54,450 nucleotides of DNA from an uncultured Methylococcaceae bacterium. Lineage in GTDB: Bacteria > Pseudomonadota > Gammaproteobacteria > Methylococcales > Methylomonadaceae. A program made the position numbers and the translations under genes. Below are positions 13,608-23,096 of the stretch, piece by piece. The notes below the pieces were generated by a model that ran no database searches, was not told the origin of the DNA, and saw only the letters and a program-made list of their open reading frames with translations. The stretch is taken from NCBI GenBank assembly GCA_903928685.1, contig CAIYRS010000016.1, positions 1-54,450 on the forward strand, given 5' to 3'. Each line of letters opens with the position of its first letter. The first letter of the stretch is position 1.

Positions 13608-16014
13608 AATATTTTTTATATATCTTTATTGTTTTATCGGAAGACCATCGTTTTTGCCAATTTCCTTCTGGTTTCGCCCAATTTCTGGCACGTAAAGAAA
13701 AATCAACATACTTAGGTCCAATACGCCCATAATCTTCCGCTTTTTTTCGTAATTTCTCGAACACATCAGTTTGTTTGTATCTAAAACTTAATGCAGCAAG
13801 AAAGTCAAACAACCTTAAAGAATCGGTTTCCCTGCCAACTAGCTCAATTGCTTCTAATAATAAATCACAGGCGTTTTTAACCTCTGTTTGATGATCGCTA
13901 AGTGGTGTAGAGTCTTTCAAGAGATTCAAAACATATTGTTCTACTGCAAAAACAAACCGCTTTGACTGAAATTTTGGACTGAAAAGCTTAGCCGTACTGT
14001 AGTTATTTAAACTTTTTAATATGTTAGGGATTCTATCAGACTCAATTGATATGATATTAGAAATGTTGCTAGCATCCCGAAATACCAAGCCTTCACATTT
14101 AAAATTGACTGTATTTTTGAATTCATTTGTCCGAAGTAATTTCGGCAGATAAAATCCGTTGGGATTAATTCGGTTCTGAGCTGGACGGGAATTAAGCCCA
14201 CCTGAACGCCGCCATGCATTTAATTTATCAATGTAAAGGTTTTCTTCAGATTGGCTTTTGAATGGAACGCGATTTCTTTTATTTCTTCGCCGTATTGTGT
14301 TTTCACATTTTAATGGCGCTAAGTAGTGCAAAACCAGAGTTTTTGAGTTTTGATAAAAGCCTTGCGCTAAACTTGTATTCGATTTGTCCAAGTGTAGGCT
14401 GCTCTTAGCTCGATAGCGTGGATTCCTTTTAGAAAGGAAATAGTTTGAATCTATCTTATCCTTATAAAGTGGATACCCTAAAGCTGAAACCGAAGAAAAT
14501 ACAATCACGAAGCGAAAAAAATTCCTGCGCCCAAGTTGGATACACTCTTCTTGGTTTGTTCCAAAGTCTGGAATTTTGATGGTTGCTGCCAAGGCAAAAA
14601 TAATAAACAAAATATTGACGGAAACGATGACTGTTTCAACCCCTAGTAAAGCTCGAAACCACACTTCATTTTTAAATAAGTTGAAAATTTCAATTCCAAA
14701 GACAAGCAACTCTAGCTGTGCAATAATCAAAATTATACCAATTACACAAACAGCCCCTTCTTTGTAAACATGTGATCTTTTCCAACCCAAAGCTGCTCGG
14801 AATTCTGTAGTTCTGAGGCATGTGCCTTTATGGTTAGGAAGAGGAGCCAACCACCAATACCCACATTGAGGTGTCCCCATTAGCTCCTCGGTATTATTCT
14901 CTAAAAACGGCAGCAAGTTGTCACTAGATGGAGTGATGCCACCTTTAATTTCAAGCGAACGGCGAACGATACCGGCATAAAGGGTCAATATCGAAAATCG
15001 TGACCTTTCCCAGAACAGTATGAATCCAAAAAGTAAAAGTGACCAAATAAGTGGTAACAAGAATTTAGGAAAGGTTGCCCCTTCTGGTACTTCGACTTTA
15101 ATCTGATCGCCAACGAACTTTAAGGCTGCAAATGGGATTATTTCCGATTTAAGCAATTCTAGCTTTAAGGTCGTTGCCTCAGAATCAATTCTAGTTTTAG
15201 TTATAATGGCTTGAAATTTAATTTTTTCAAGCTGGTATATAATTGCTTGGAGTGGTTTGGTTTCAAAGTTGTCTAGTTGATAAAGTTCTTTGTTATATTT
15301 GTTGATTGATTGCTGAATTTTAATTTTTTTTTGATTCTCTTTAGGATCTTCGAGCTTGCTATTCTTTTCTCTCAGTTTTTTTATAATGGCTTCAGATTTT
15401 TTTTGGGTCTCTTTCGATTTCTCAACAAGTGCACCATCTATGTCTCGTAGATTTTTTTGGGCTTCTTTCCATTTGTCGTCTATCTCCCAAATCAATTTCT
15501 GCTTAGTTAGCATTTGTTCAATCGTTTCTACTCTTTCTAAATCTAAATTATTTACCTGTCGTTTGATAAGTTGAATTTCATCAAATATTAAATCTAGTTT
15601 TAGCTTCATAGCTTTTTGGATGATACTTCCATGTTTTGCATTTAGTGACTTGATGTCATCTTCGAAATTGCTACGGTTATAGTTAAAATCTTCTAATTCT
15701 TGATTTGGTTCCATAGCTTTTCTAGTGTCACTAATATATTTTGCATTTAGTGACTTGAGTCCATTTTTGTAACTAGTAACGCTTTTGATGAGTTTTTCTT
15801 TATCATTTGGGAGTTTTGCAATTTTCAAAATCTTTTGATGGTAAGAGAATGAACTGCAATAAATCAATAGAAGCAACATCAAAATCCCAATAGCAATTCT
15901 CTGAAAGATCAAAACTTGTGAATGAATTTTCTCTTTGTATTCTATTGCCTTAGGATCATTTGTTATTGTCCAAATGCGAGGTGGCGGTATTTCTGCATTC
16001 GTTGTTTCTACCAT
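13588..16014 (-). CDS. Unknown large coiled-coil membrane protein
   Basis: I do not recognise this family. The best start is the ATG at 16014 (MVETTNAEIPP), with a strong GGGAGGG site just upstream; a GTG at 16053 is weaker. The 808-residue product has a membrane segment at about residues 38-57 (AIGILMLLLLIYCSSFS), then roughly 250 residues of charged coiled coil rich in Lys and Glu. A second segment follows (LLPLIWSLLLFGFILFW), two more (CVIGIILIIAQLELLVFGIE and VIVSVNILFIIFALAAT), and a basic soluble C-terminal half (TIRRRNKRNRVP, GGLNSRPAQNRINPNGFY). It is A+T-rich against its neighbours and replaces the middle of a restriction gene, so it is probably imported. A defence or sensing role is only a guess. 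Confidence 0.75.
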   Translation of the reverse strand: MVETTNAEIPPPRIWTITNDPKAIEYKEKIHSQVLIFQRIAIGILMLLLLIYCSSFSYHQKILKIAKLPNDKEKLIKSVTSYKNGLKSLNAKYISDTRKAMEPNQELEDFNYNRSNFEDDIKSLNAKHGSIIQKAMKLKLDLIFDEIQLIKRQVNNLDLERVETIEQMLTKQKLIWEIDDKWKEAQKNLRDIDGALVEKSKETQKKSEAIIKKLREKNSKLEDPKENQKKIKIQQSINKYNKELYQLDNFETKPLQAIIYQLEKIKFQAIITKTRIDSEATTLKLELLKSEIIPFAALKFVGDQIKVEVPEGATFPKFLLPLIWSLLLFGFILFWERSRFSILTLYAGIVRRSLEIKGGITPSSDNLLPFLENNTEELMGTPQCGYWWLAPLPNHKGTCLRTTEFRAALGWKRSHVYKEGAVCVIGIILIIAQLELLVFGIEIFNLFKNEVWFRALLGVETVIVSVNILFIIFALAATIKIPDFGTNQEECIQLGRRNFFRFVIVFSSVSALGYPLYKDKIDSNYFLSKRNPRYRAKSSLHLDKSNTSLAQGFYQNSKTLVLHYLAPLKCENTIRRRNKRNRVPFKSQSEENLYIDKLNAWRRSGGLNSRPAQNRINPNGFYLPKLLRTNEFKNTVNFKCEGLVFRDASNISNIISIESDRIPNILKSLNNYSTAKLFSPKFQSKRFVFAVEQYVLNLLKDSTPLSDHQTEVKNACDLLLEAIELVGRETDSLRLFDFLAALSFRYKQTDVFEKLRKKAEDYGRIGPKYVDFSLRARNWAKPEGNWQKRWSSDKTIKIYKKYWANLPM

Positions 16015-16094
16015 TTGCCCTCCCTCAGGCGACTCAAAATTAATTTCTGCCACTTTTAATAAATTTAAGGTTTATTTACAAGCTATTTTTCGAT

Positions 16095-17910
16095 TCAATA
16101 AATTAAACTTAGCAAAAATCTCTTTTTTACCGTCGGCTTTCCGCATGACGCGCCCTCGGATTGCACCACGTCTAAAATGGAGTTACGCGGGTTTAAGAAC
16201 AGCACGGCATCCAAGGCAGGTTCGTCCATGCCTTCGGACAAGCAACGGGCGTTTGACAGGATGCGGCAAAGGTTGCCTTGGTCGGTGGTGTCTTCTTTTA
16301 GCCAGTCTAGGCATTTGTTACGTTGAAGGATGTTGAACATGCCGTCCACATGATCCACTTCGCAGCTTAGCAAGCTGTCGTCGTCTTCTTCGTGGTTTTG
16401 GCTGTATTGGCTGACAACTTGGGCGAACAGGTCTTTAATTTTTTTGGAATCTTTAATAGAGCCAGAAAAGGCGACGGCGCGGCGCATTGGGGCAAGGTCG
16501 TTTTCTATGTCGTTGCCGTCTAGGTCTTTTGCCATGCGTTTGGCTAGGCCGTTCCAGCATCCGGTGATTTTGACGGCATCATCCAGATTGATTTCGTTGT
16601 TGGCATCGGCAATTTGGCTTTGAAAGGTTTTGCTGACGTATTTTTCATCCACTGCCAGCACCATGACTTTGTAATCGGACAATAAGCCTTCGCTGACGGC
16701 TTGGGAAAAGCCTAGGCTGTGGAATTCTTCCCCGTAAAGGCTGGCATCGTCCATTGAACACAACACCGCGTCGTTGTCTTGCGCTTGGCTTTTCGTGCCA
16801 TCGCTAAATATGCGCGGGGTGGCGGTCATGTACAGGCGTTTTTTGGCTTTGATAAAGCCTTGGTCGTGGACTTTGACAAAATGCGATTCGTCGTTGCCTG
16901 CTAAGGTCACGCCTGTGGTGCGGTGGGCTTCGTCGCAGATTATCAGGTCAAATTCGGGCAAGCCTTGGTTTTGCGCTTGCGCCACCACTCCGATGGATTG
17001 GTAGGTGGAAAATATCACGGTAAAGGCTTTGTTGTTTTTAAAGCCTTGGATTTGTTTGACCAGTTTTTGGGTGTCGGTGGTGGCGGGAAAGGCCAAATCG
17101 TGGACGCTGATGTCTTCGTTGTCGGTTTTCTTGCCCACTTTGCTATCGGAACACACGGCAAAGCTGTGGAATGGGCGTTCGGTTTCGGCTGTCCATTCCC
17201 GCAAGGTTTGCGATAACAGGGAAATGGACGGCACTAGGAACAAGACCGTGCCTTGGTCGGGCGTGAGGTGTTCGGCGATTTTTAAGGATGTAAAGGTTTT
17301 GCCCGTACCACACGCCATAATCAATTTGCCACGGTCGGCGGTTTGGAAACCGCTTTCGACTTTTTCCAGCGCGGTTTTTTGGTGTGGCCTTAAGGCTTTT
17401 TTAGGCTTAAGTTTGATGTCTTGCGGGCGGTTTAGGCTGAATTGTGACCAGTCCACGGGGCTATCGGCTAAATCTTACACCCGTAGGCGGTTGACGGGGA
17501 TTTGCTGGTTTTCCAGTGCGGTTTCGGCGTGTTTGCTCCATTTGTCGGTGGTGGAGACAATCAGGCGGCAGGCAAAGGTTTTTTCACCTTCGCGTGTGGG
17601 GAAACTTTTACCGGATGTGGTGAAAAATGAATCTAAATCGCTTTTTTGTAACTGATGTTTGGGGTCGTATGTTGCATTGCACCGCCACATAATCGCCGCC
17701 GTGTTCTTTGACCACCAAGTCTATGCCGGTATCGGGTTGATTGCCACGGTCAGGCCATTCATTCCATAACCACACATCGCTGTATTTGTCTTGGTAAAGC
17801 GGGTCTGTGACCAAATAATTGGCAATCAAGCGTTCGAATTTGTCGCCTAAATCGCGGTTGTTATAGGCGGCTTGTTTGAATTCGTTAAGGATGCTGTGGA
17901 TGGTGGTCAT
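16095..17910 (-). pseudogene. 5' fragment of a type ISP-like restriction/helicase gene
   Basis: The fragment starts at 17910 with MTTIHSILNEFKQAAYNN and a nuclease-like domain (NEWPDRGNQPDTGIDLVV). The frame shifts near 17673 (VAVQCN, then YDPKHQLQKSDLDSFF), and a TAA stands in frame at 17475-17477 just before DLADSPVDWSQFSLNRP. After that a helicase reads on: KLIMACGTGKTFTSLKIAEH (Walker A), LIICDEAHRTTG (DEAH), LYMTATPRI. A further one-base loss near 16157 puts motif VI (GRVMRKADGKK) out of frame. Homology ends about 16125. At least three lesions plus loss of the middle show that it is dead. Confidence 0.85.
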
Positions 17911-17967
17911 TAGGCGGGGAATCAGTGGGGTGGTTTTGCTTACGTTGCGGCAATTATAGCCTATGGC

Positions 17968-19179
17968 TTAACTGGCGGTTTTATGAAGCGGGATAATATC
18001 CGCGCCTTGTTTGAGCTTATCCAAATAATCCGCCCATGATTGCATCATTTTTCGGCGTTCGGGGAGGTGTTGCGCCCGATTGTAGGCGGCTTTAACGCGG
18101 TTACGTTCGGCATGGGCAAGCTGGCGTTCGATCATGTCGGAATGGAAGCCTTGTTCATGCAATAGCGTACTGGCAGTGGTGCGGAATCCGTGGGCGGTGT
18201 GTTGGCCTTGGTAACCCATGCGCCGGATAGCCGCGCCTATGGATTCGCGGCTTATATGCTTTTCGCCGTTTTTGCCTTGGTTACTAGCAAAGACGTATTG
18301 TTGGTTTCCGGTCAATGGCTGAATTTCTCTTAGCAAGGCAATGGCTTGGGAGCTTAACGGTACGATATGCGCGTCTTTCATTTTCATTTTGTCGCCAGCT
18401 ATCCGCCATTCCGCCGCGTCTAGGTCAAATTCTTCCCATTCAGCCGCCGCGATGTTGGCAGGTCTGGCAAATATCAGCGGTTGCAATTGTAGGGCGGTTC
18501 TTACGACAAAGTTGCCTTTGTACGCGTCTATATCCCGTAATAATTGGCTTAACGGTTTTGGTTCGGTAATTGCCGGATAATGCCCTTTTACTGGTGAAGG
18601 CAAAGCCCCGCGTAAGTCGGCGGTTACGTCACGTTCCGCCCTACCTGTGGCGATCCCGTAGCGTATGGCTTGCCCGATAAATTGTTTAGTTCTGGCGGCG
18701 GTTTCAAGTGCGCCACGGTCAACAATGCGCCGTAAGGTTGCCAGCACTTCCACGGCGGTCAAGTCTTTCATTGGCCTGTTACCTAGCCACGGGAAAACGT
18801 CACGCTCGAAACATTCTTCAACATGCTTGCGGTGGCTTGCGCTCCAGTTGGGTTTTGCCGCTATGAATTCCTTAGCTATCGCGGCAAAGGTGTTTTCGGT
18901 ACTGCCCAACTTTTCAATTTTGCGGGTTAGGCTTGGGTCGATACCGTCAGCAATTTGTTTTCTGGCGGTATCTCGTTTTTCTCTAGCCTGTTTTAAGCTG
19001 GTTTCTGGATAAACGCCTAGGGCAAGGGTTTTACGTTTTCCAAAAAAGCGGTAATCCAATCGAAAATATTTGCTACCTGTGGGGTTAACCAGTAAGTACA
19101 TACCCTTTTCATCAGGGAGCTTGTAAGCCTTATCTGGCGCGGGTTTGGCGTTCTTTATGGCGGTATCTGATAGCGGCAT
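17968..19179 (-). CDS. P4-type tyrosine integrase
   Basis: The 403-residue recombinase opens with the DUF4102 arm-binding domain (LSDTAIKNAKPAPDKAYKLP, DEKGMYLLVNPTGSKYFR) typical of island integrases that use tRNA genes. The core-binding domain follows, then the catalytic domain: Arg in LIFARPANIAAAEW, HGFRTTAST (His-x-x-Arg), AHAERNRVKAAYNRA (His and nucleophile Tyr). All catalytic residues appear present. It reads away from tRNA-Ser(GGA), whose 3' edge lies 160 bases upstream, with paired arm-type repeats between. This is the integrase of the 6575-19354 island. Confidence 0.93.
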   Translation of the reverse strand: MPLSDTAIKNAKPAPDKAYKLPDEKGMYLLVNPTGSKYFRLDYRFFGKRKTLALGVYPETSLKQAREKRDTARKQIADGIDPSLTRKIEKLGSTENTFAAIAKEFIAAKPNWSASHRKHVEECFERDVFPWLGNRPMKDLTAVEVLATLRRIVDRGALETAARTKQFIGQAIRYGIATGRAERDVTADLRGALPSPVKGHYPAITEPKPLSQLLRDIDAYKGNFVVRTALQLQPLIFARPANIAAAEWEEFDLDAAEWRIAGDKMKMKDAHIVPLSSQAIALLREIQPLTGNQQYVFASNQGKNGEKHISRESIGAAIRRMGYQGQHTAHGFRTTASTLLHEQGFHSDMIERQLAHAERNRVKAAYNRAQHLPERRKMMQSWADYLDKLKQGADIIPLHKTAS

Positions 19180-19206
19180 GACGGTATCTACTCCAAAGAA
19201 TTACAA

Positions 19207-19228
19207 TATACCGTCATTTATACCGTCA
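19207..19228. promoter_or_regulatory. Paired integrase arm-type repeats, right end
   Basis: TATACCGTCA at 19207-19216 and 19219-19228 matches the pair at 6727-6748 in sequence, orientation and 12-base spacing. A nine-of-ten reverse copy overlaps the integrase start codon at 19179, suggesting self-regulation. Confidence 0.6.
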
Positions 19229-19261
19229 TAAATAACAGTATGTCAATGTATCCTGCTGCAC

Positions 19262-19354
19262 TTCGTTGGACAATAAAAAACCCGCTAAGCCTTATGGCTT
19301 GCGGGTTTTTATACTTCTTTGCATCTTGGCGGATACTTAATTGGCGGAGAAAGA
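19262..19354. mobile_element. Right attachment region (attR) at tRNA-Ser
   Basis: This is the near-repeat of 6575-6665. It runs from TTCGTTGGACAATAAAAAAC through the tRNA terminator into the 3' end of tRNA-Ser. The copy adjoins the integrase, as expected for a P4-type island. The element between the two copies is about 12.7 kb. Confidence 0.75.
19271..19309 (-). terminator. Terminator of tRNA-Ser
   Basis: The hairpin ACCCGCTAAGCC...GGCTTGCGGGT is flanked by A and T runs, so it can work in both directions. It lies just after the tRNA 3' end, and a copy of it marks the left end of the island. Confidence 0.75.
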
Positions 19355-19429
19355 GGGATTCGAACCCTCGATACGTTGCCGTATACACACTTTCCAGGCG
19401 TGCGCCTTCGACCGCTCGGCCATCTCTCC
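19342..19429 (-). tRNA. tRNA-Ser(GGA)
   Basis: The 88-base gene has acceptor GGAGAGA pairing TCTCC-type bases, a T arm GAGGGTTCGAATCCCTC, the long variable arm typical of serine tRNAs (TATACGGCAACGTATC) and an encoded CCA. The anticodon loop CTGGAAA gives anticodon GGA. It is the integration target of the adjoining island and appears intact. Confidence 0.95.
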
Positions 19430-19498
19430 TAATTTTCCGTTCCACAGAACTGCGGAAAGCCCGCAAGGATAATGTAGTTTGGGCTTTGTTGCAATCGC

Positions 19499-21409
19499 TT
19501 ATTCGCCCAAGGCTTCCAATTCATCCCAGCGTTGGTAGGCTTTTGCCAAGTCGGCTTCGGTTTTTTCCATTTCCGCGAGGGTTTTGCCGATTGCCATTGG
19601 GTCTTGCTTGTAAAAGCTGACCGCGCTGATTTGCTTGGTGAGTTGGGCTTGTTGGTTTTCCAAGGTTTCAATCAAGTTAGGCAAGGCATCAAGTTCTTGT
19701 TGGTCTTTAAAACTCAGTTTGCGTTTTTTTGCTGGGGTTTCAGCGGGTTGGTAAACCTTGCTGGCTTCTTGGCCTTTTTTGTTGTTGACCACAACTGGCT
19801 TGGCGGCGGCTTTGCGTTGGTTGTTGTAGTCTAACCAATCGCTGTAACCACCAAAAAATTCATCAACTTTGCCTGTGCCGTCTAGGGCGAAAACGGTGGT
19901 GACGACGTTATCCAGAAAGGCGCGGTCATGGCTGACCAGCAATAACGTGCCATCGTAGTTGACTAATTTTTCTTCCAGCAATTCTAAGGTTTCCAAATCC
20001 AAATCGTTGGTTGGCTCGTCCATAACGATAAGATTGGCGGGTTTGGTGAACGATCGCGCTAACAATAGCCGATTTTTTTCGCCGCCCGATAAGCTTTTTA
20101 CTGGCGATCTTGCCCGTGCTGGCGCGAATAAAAAATCGCCCAAGTACGACATGACGTGGCGTTTGTTGCCTGCGATTTCGACAAAATCATTGCCATCGGC
20201 AACGGTGTCGGCGACGGTCATTTCGGGGTCTAGCTGGTCGCGCAGTTGGTCAAAATAGGCGATTTCCAAACGTGTGCCCTGCTCTACCGCGCCACTGGTG
20301 GGTTCTAGTTGTTTCAGCAATAGTTTTAACAAGGTTGATTTGCCCGCGCCGTTCGCGCCAATCAGGCCGATTTTGTCGCCGCGTTGGATGAGTGCGGAAA
20401 AGTCTTTGATGATGACGCGGTCTTGATAGGCAAACGATATGTTATCGACTTCAATCACTTTTTTGCCAGAGGCATCGCCACGGCCCAAGGTGAGCTTGCT
20501 GGTGCCTTGCTGTTCGCGGCGTTGGCTGCGTTCGTTACGCAAGCGTTCTAAGGCGCGTACCCGGCCTTCGTTGCGGGTGCGGCGGGCTTTTACGCCTTGG
20601 CGTATCCACACTTCTTCTTCGGCGAGTTTTTTGTCGAATTCGGCGTTTTGGTTGGCTTCATCTTCTAACGCGGCGGCTTTGCGGCGCAGGTAATCGTCGT
20701 ATGTGCCTTGCCAAGAAACCAGATTGCCGCGATCCAAATCAATAATGCGGGTTGCCAATTTTTGCAGGAAGGCGCGGTCATGGGTAACAAATAGCACTGC
20801 ACCTTGGAAATTCAGGATTTGTTCTTCCAGCCAAGCGATGGATTCAAAATCCAAGTGGTTGGTTGGCTCGTCTAGCAACAGCACTTCGGGATCAATCACC
20901 AACGCCCGCGCCAAGGCGACGCGACGTTTCCAACCACCGGATAGGCCGTTGATTTTTAAATCGCCGGGCAAATCTAATCGGCTTAAGGTTGATTCCACCC
21001 GTTGCTGAAAATGCCAACCGTTATGCGCTTCTAATTTGTGCTGCAAATCGCCCAGTTCTTCCAAGGCTTTGTCGTCATCGTAAGCCATGGTTAATGACAG
21101 ATGATGGTAGCGGGTAATCCAATCGCCCAACTCACCCAAACCGCCAGCAACGGCATCGTAGATAGTCGCGTCGTCGGGTAAATCCGGCGATTGTTCCAAC
21201 CACGCCAGTTTCAGCTCCGGCTGCCGCCAGATGTCGCCGTGGTCTGCGTAAATATTGCCTGCGATGATTTTCATCAAGGTGGATTTGCCTTCACCGTTTC
21301 GCCCTAACAGGCCGACACGCTCACCCATATCAAGCTGGAAATCAGCGTTTTTTAATAAAGCGTGCGTGCCAAAGGCGATGGAGACATTGGTTAAGCGTAG
21401 TAAGGGCAT
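19499..21409 (-). CDS. uup: Uup, ABC-F family ATPase
   Basis: Starting at MPLLRLTNVSIAFG (636 residues), the protein has two ABC cassettes in one chain. These are GRNGEGKST with LSGGWKRRVALARAL and LLLDEPTNHLD, then GANGAGKST with LSGGEKNRLLLARSF and LIVMDEPTNDLD. Between them lies the arm/linker, and after them a basic-acidic C-terminal coiled coil (LIETLENQQAQLTKQ), which in Uup binds DNA. It has no membrane segments. ABC-F proteins act on ribosomes; Uup also limits precise transposon excision. The upstream extension to 21511 lacks family similarity, so I reject it. Confidence 0.92.
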   Translation of the reverse strand: MPLLRLTNVSIAFGTHALLKNADFQLDMGERVGLLGRNGEGKSTLMKIIAGNIYADHGDIWRQPELKLAWLEQSPDLPDDATIYDAVAGGLGELGDWITRYHHLSLTMAYDDDKALEELGDLQHKLEAHNGWHFQQRVESTLSRLDLPGDLKINGLSGGWKRRVALARALVIDPEVLLLDEPTNHLDFESIAWLEEQILNFQGAVLFVTHDRAFLQKLATRIIDLDRGNLVSWQGTYDDYLRRKAAALEDEANQNAEFDKKLAEEEVWIRQGVKARRTRNEGRVRALERLRNERSQRREQQGTSKLTLGRGDASGKKVIEVDNISFAYQDRVIIKDFSALIQRGDKIGLIGANGAGKSTLLKLLLKQLEPTSGAVEQGTRLEIAYFDQLRDQLDPEMTVADTVADGNDFVEIAGNKRHVMSYLGDFLFAPARARSPVKSLSGGEKNRLLLARSFTKPANLIVMDEPTNDLDLETLELLEEKLVNYDGTLLLVSHDRAFLDNVVTTVFALDGTGKVDEFFGGYSDWLDYNNQRKAAAKPVVVNNKKGQEASKVYQPAETPAKKRKLSFKDQQELDALPNLIETLENQQAQLTKQISAVSFYKQDPMAIGKTLAEMEKTEADLAKAYQRWDELEALGE

Positions 21410-21585
21410 GGGAGATAATAGCTGGAAAAATGAAGGCATTATAGCCGATAACAGGGCTAGCATTTGGATATAAAACCCTAACGCCGCAAACCTGGCAAAT
21501 GCGGGCGGCATTAACGATGAAATTGGATTTATCCCTAAAAAAGCAATAAGGTATGCCGAGCTAAACTTAAATTTGGGAACACAGA

Positions 21586-22542
21586 ATGGACGGGCATTTT
21601 TTAACTGACATTGAAATTAAACAATTCAAATGCTTTACCGATTTTAAAGCGGCGGGGTTTAAACGGGTTAATTTGATTGGCGGGAAGAATAATGTGGGTA
21701 AGACGGCTTTTATGGAGGCTTGTTATATCAATGTGCATTCTACTAGTATCAATTGCTTGGTAACGGCTATTGTTATCATTAAATTTATGCGCGAGTGCTT
21801 AAGTTTTCTCCAAAAAATAGCTGAATACAAAACATTACTGAATGCCACAAGATGTTATGCGACCAACTCAAATTTAAGAAATTGCTCGTATCTGATTCAA
21901 GAACACGATGCCTTAAAGGAATACCAATTCAGCATTGATGGGCAAGCCAAAACTATTAACGACAACGAATTAACGATTATTATCGAACGTATTAAAAATA
22001 TTGAATTCATAGACAACTTTGGATGGAATGATTATGAATTAATTGGCGCCTACCAATCCATCCAAAAAGCCGATCAAGAATCAGAACTGGACAGTTTTAT
22101 CCAAGAATTCGACAGCAGCATCGCCAACTTCAAAGTCATAGGCGACAAACCCCAATGTAAAACCAATGGCGAATACCGCGACATCAGCGAATTCGGCGAC
22201 GGCTTAAAACACTATATTTCCATCATCTGCGCGCTTTATGCTTGCGAGAACGGCTATCTGTTCATCGACGAAATCGACAACGGCATCCACTACAGCCAGC
22301 TTGACCGCCTTTGGGAAATCATCCTTACGCTTTCCAAAAAAACCAATTGCCAAGTGTTTGCCAGCACCCATTCTAAGGAAATGCTGGAATCCTTTGCGCG
22401 AGTGGCAACTAAGCTGGATGAACAAGACATTAGCCACACCACATTAGTAAAAAATCAGCAACAAGAACTCAAAGCGATTACCCGTGACTACAAAATGCTT
22501 TTGGACAGCATTGAACAAGAGCGCGAGGTGCGGGGATGGTAA
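21586..22542 (+). CDS. OLD-like AAA/ABC ATPase, pair 1
   Basis: This 318-residue ATPase of the SMC/OLD type starts with the family phrase LTDIEIKQFKCFTDFKAAGF. Motifs: Walker A GGKNNVGKTAF, signature-like FGDGLKHYISI, Walker B GYLFIDEIDNGIHYS, H-switch VFASTHSKEML. It overlaps the next gene by seven bases (ATGGTAA). Such ATPases paired with a small TOPRIM-like partner are a recurring anti-phage layout (OLD, PARIS, Gabija relatives). Two further pairs of this kind lie at 46513-48247 and 48358-49963. The defence role is inferred, not shown. Confidence 0.82.
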   Translation: MDGHFLTDIEIKQFKCFTDFKAAGFKRVNLIGGKNNVGKTAFMEACYINVHSTSINCLVTAIVIIKFMRECLSFLQKIAEYKTLLNATRCYATNSNLRNCSYLIQEHDALKEYQFSIDGQAKTINDNELTIIIERIKNIEFIDNFGWNDYELIGAYQSIQKADQESELDSFIQEFDSSIANFKVIGDKPQCKTNGEYRDISEFGDGLKHYISIICALYACENGYLFIDEIDNGIHYSQLDRLWEIILTLSKKTNCQVFASTHSKEMLESFARVATKLDEQDISHTTLVKNQQQELKAITRDYKMLLDSIEQEREVRGW

Positions 22543-23096
22543 AAGTAGCGATTGTTTGTGAGGGGAAAAATGACCGGGATTTTTTGCAAGCCCTTATCAG
22601 TCATTTAGGCTTAGCCGTTGTTAATCGGATAATTTTTTATATCTTCCGTTGCAAAAGTGAATTGCTTAATCCTGACCACGACAGATACCTCGATTTAAAG
22701 TTAGAAATCGAAGCAGGGCAAATCACCAAAACTTTATTCGTGGTTGATGCCGATAACGTTAAAAGCGATGCCATAAAAGGGGGTTATGAAAACACCCAAG
22801 AGGCGTTGGATTTTCTGATGGCGAAACTGAACATCACCACCATCAGCCAAAGCCATATCTTCTGTGACCCAGAGACAAAGTTGGGATATTTAGAATCCTT
22901 TATACTTTCTACCATTTCTGAAGCCGAAAAAAACTGCATCGAACGGTTTTTAGATTGCTCGCAATTCCATTCTAAAGAAAGCCACAAAGACATCATTAAC
23001 AAACTTTACAACATCGCTTATCCACCCCCACATTACAACTTCAGCCACCCAAATTTTGAGCCGCTAAAAGCTGTGCTTACGCAGCTTTTTACTTAA
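22536..23096 (+). CDS. TOPRIM-like partner of the ATPase, pair 1 (DUF3226-like)
   Basis: The 186-residue protein has the TOPRIM core: VKVAIVCEGKNDRDFLQAL (conserved Glu), TLFVVDADNVKSD (Asp-x-Asp) and a later KLGYLESFIL with Glu. The layout resembles DUF3226. It is likely the nuclease or effector subunit, regulated by the ATPase it overlaps by seven bases. A ribosome site (GAGG) lies within the end of the ATPase gene. No other domain is visible. Confidence 0.75.
   Translation: MVKVAIVCEGKNDRDFLQALISHLGLAVVNRIIFYIFRCKSELLNPDHDRYLDLKLEIEAGQITKTLFVVDADNVKSDAIKGGYENTQEALDFLMAKLNITTISQSHIFCDPETKLGYLESFILSTISEAEKNCIERFLDCSQFHSKESHKDIINKLYNIAYPPPHYNFSHPNFEPLKAVLTQLFT

Noticed and set aside
21410-21511. 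N-terminal extension of Uup by 34 residues
   Set aside because: Family similarity begins at MPLLRLTNV; the extension has no similarity and no ribosome site.
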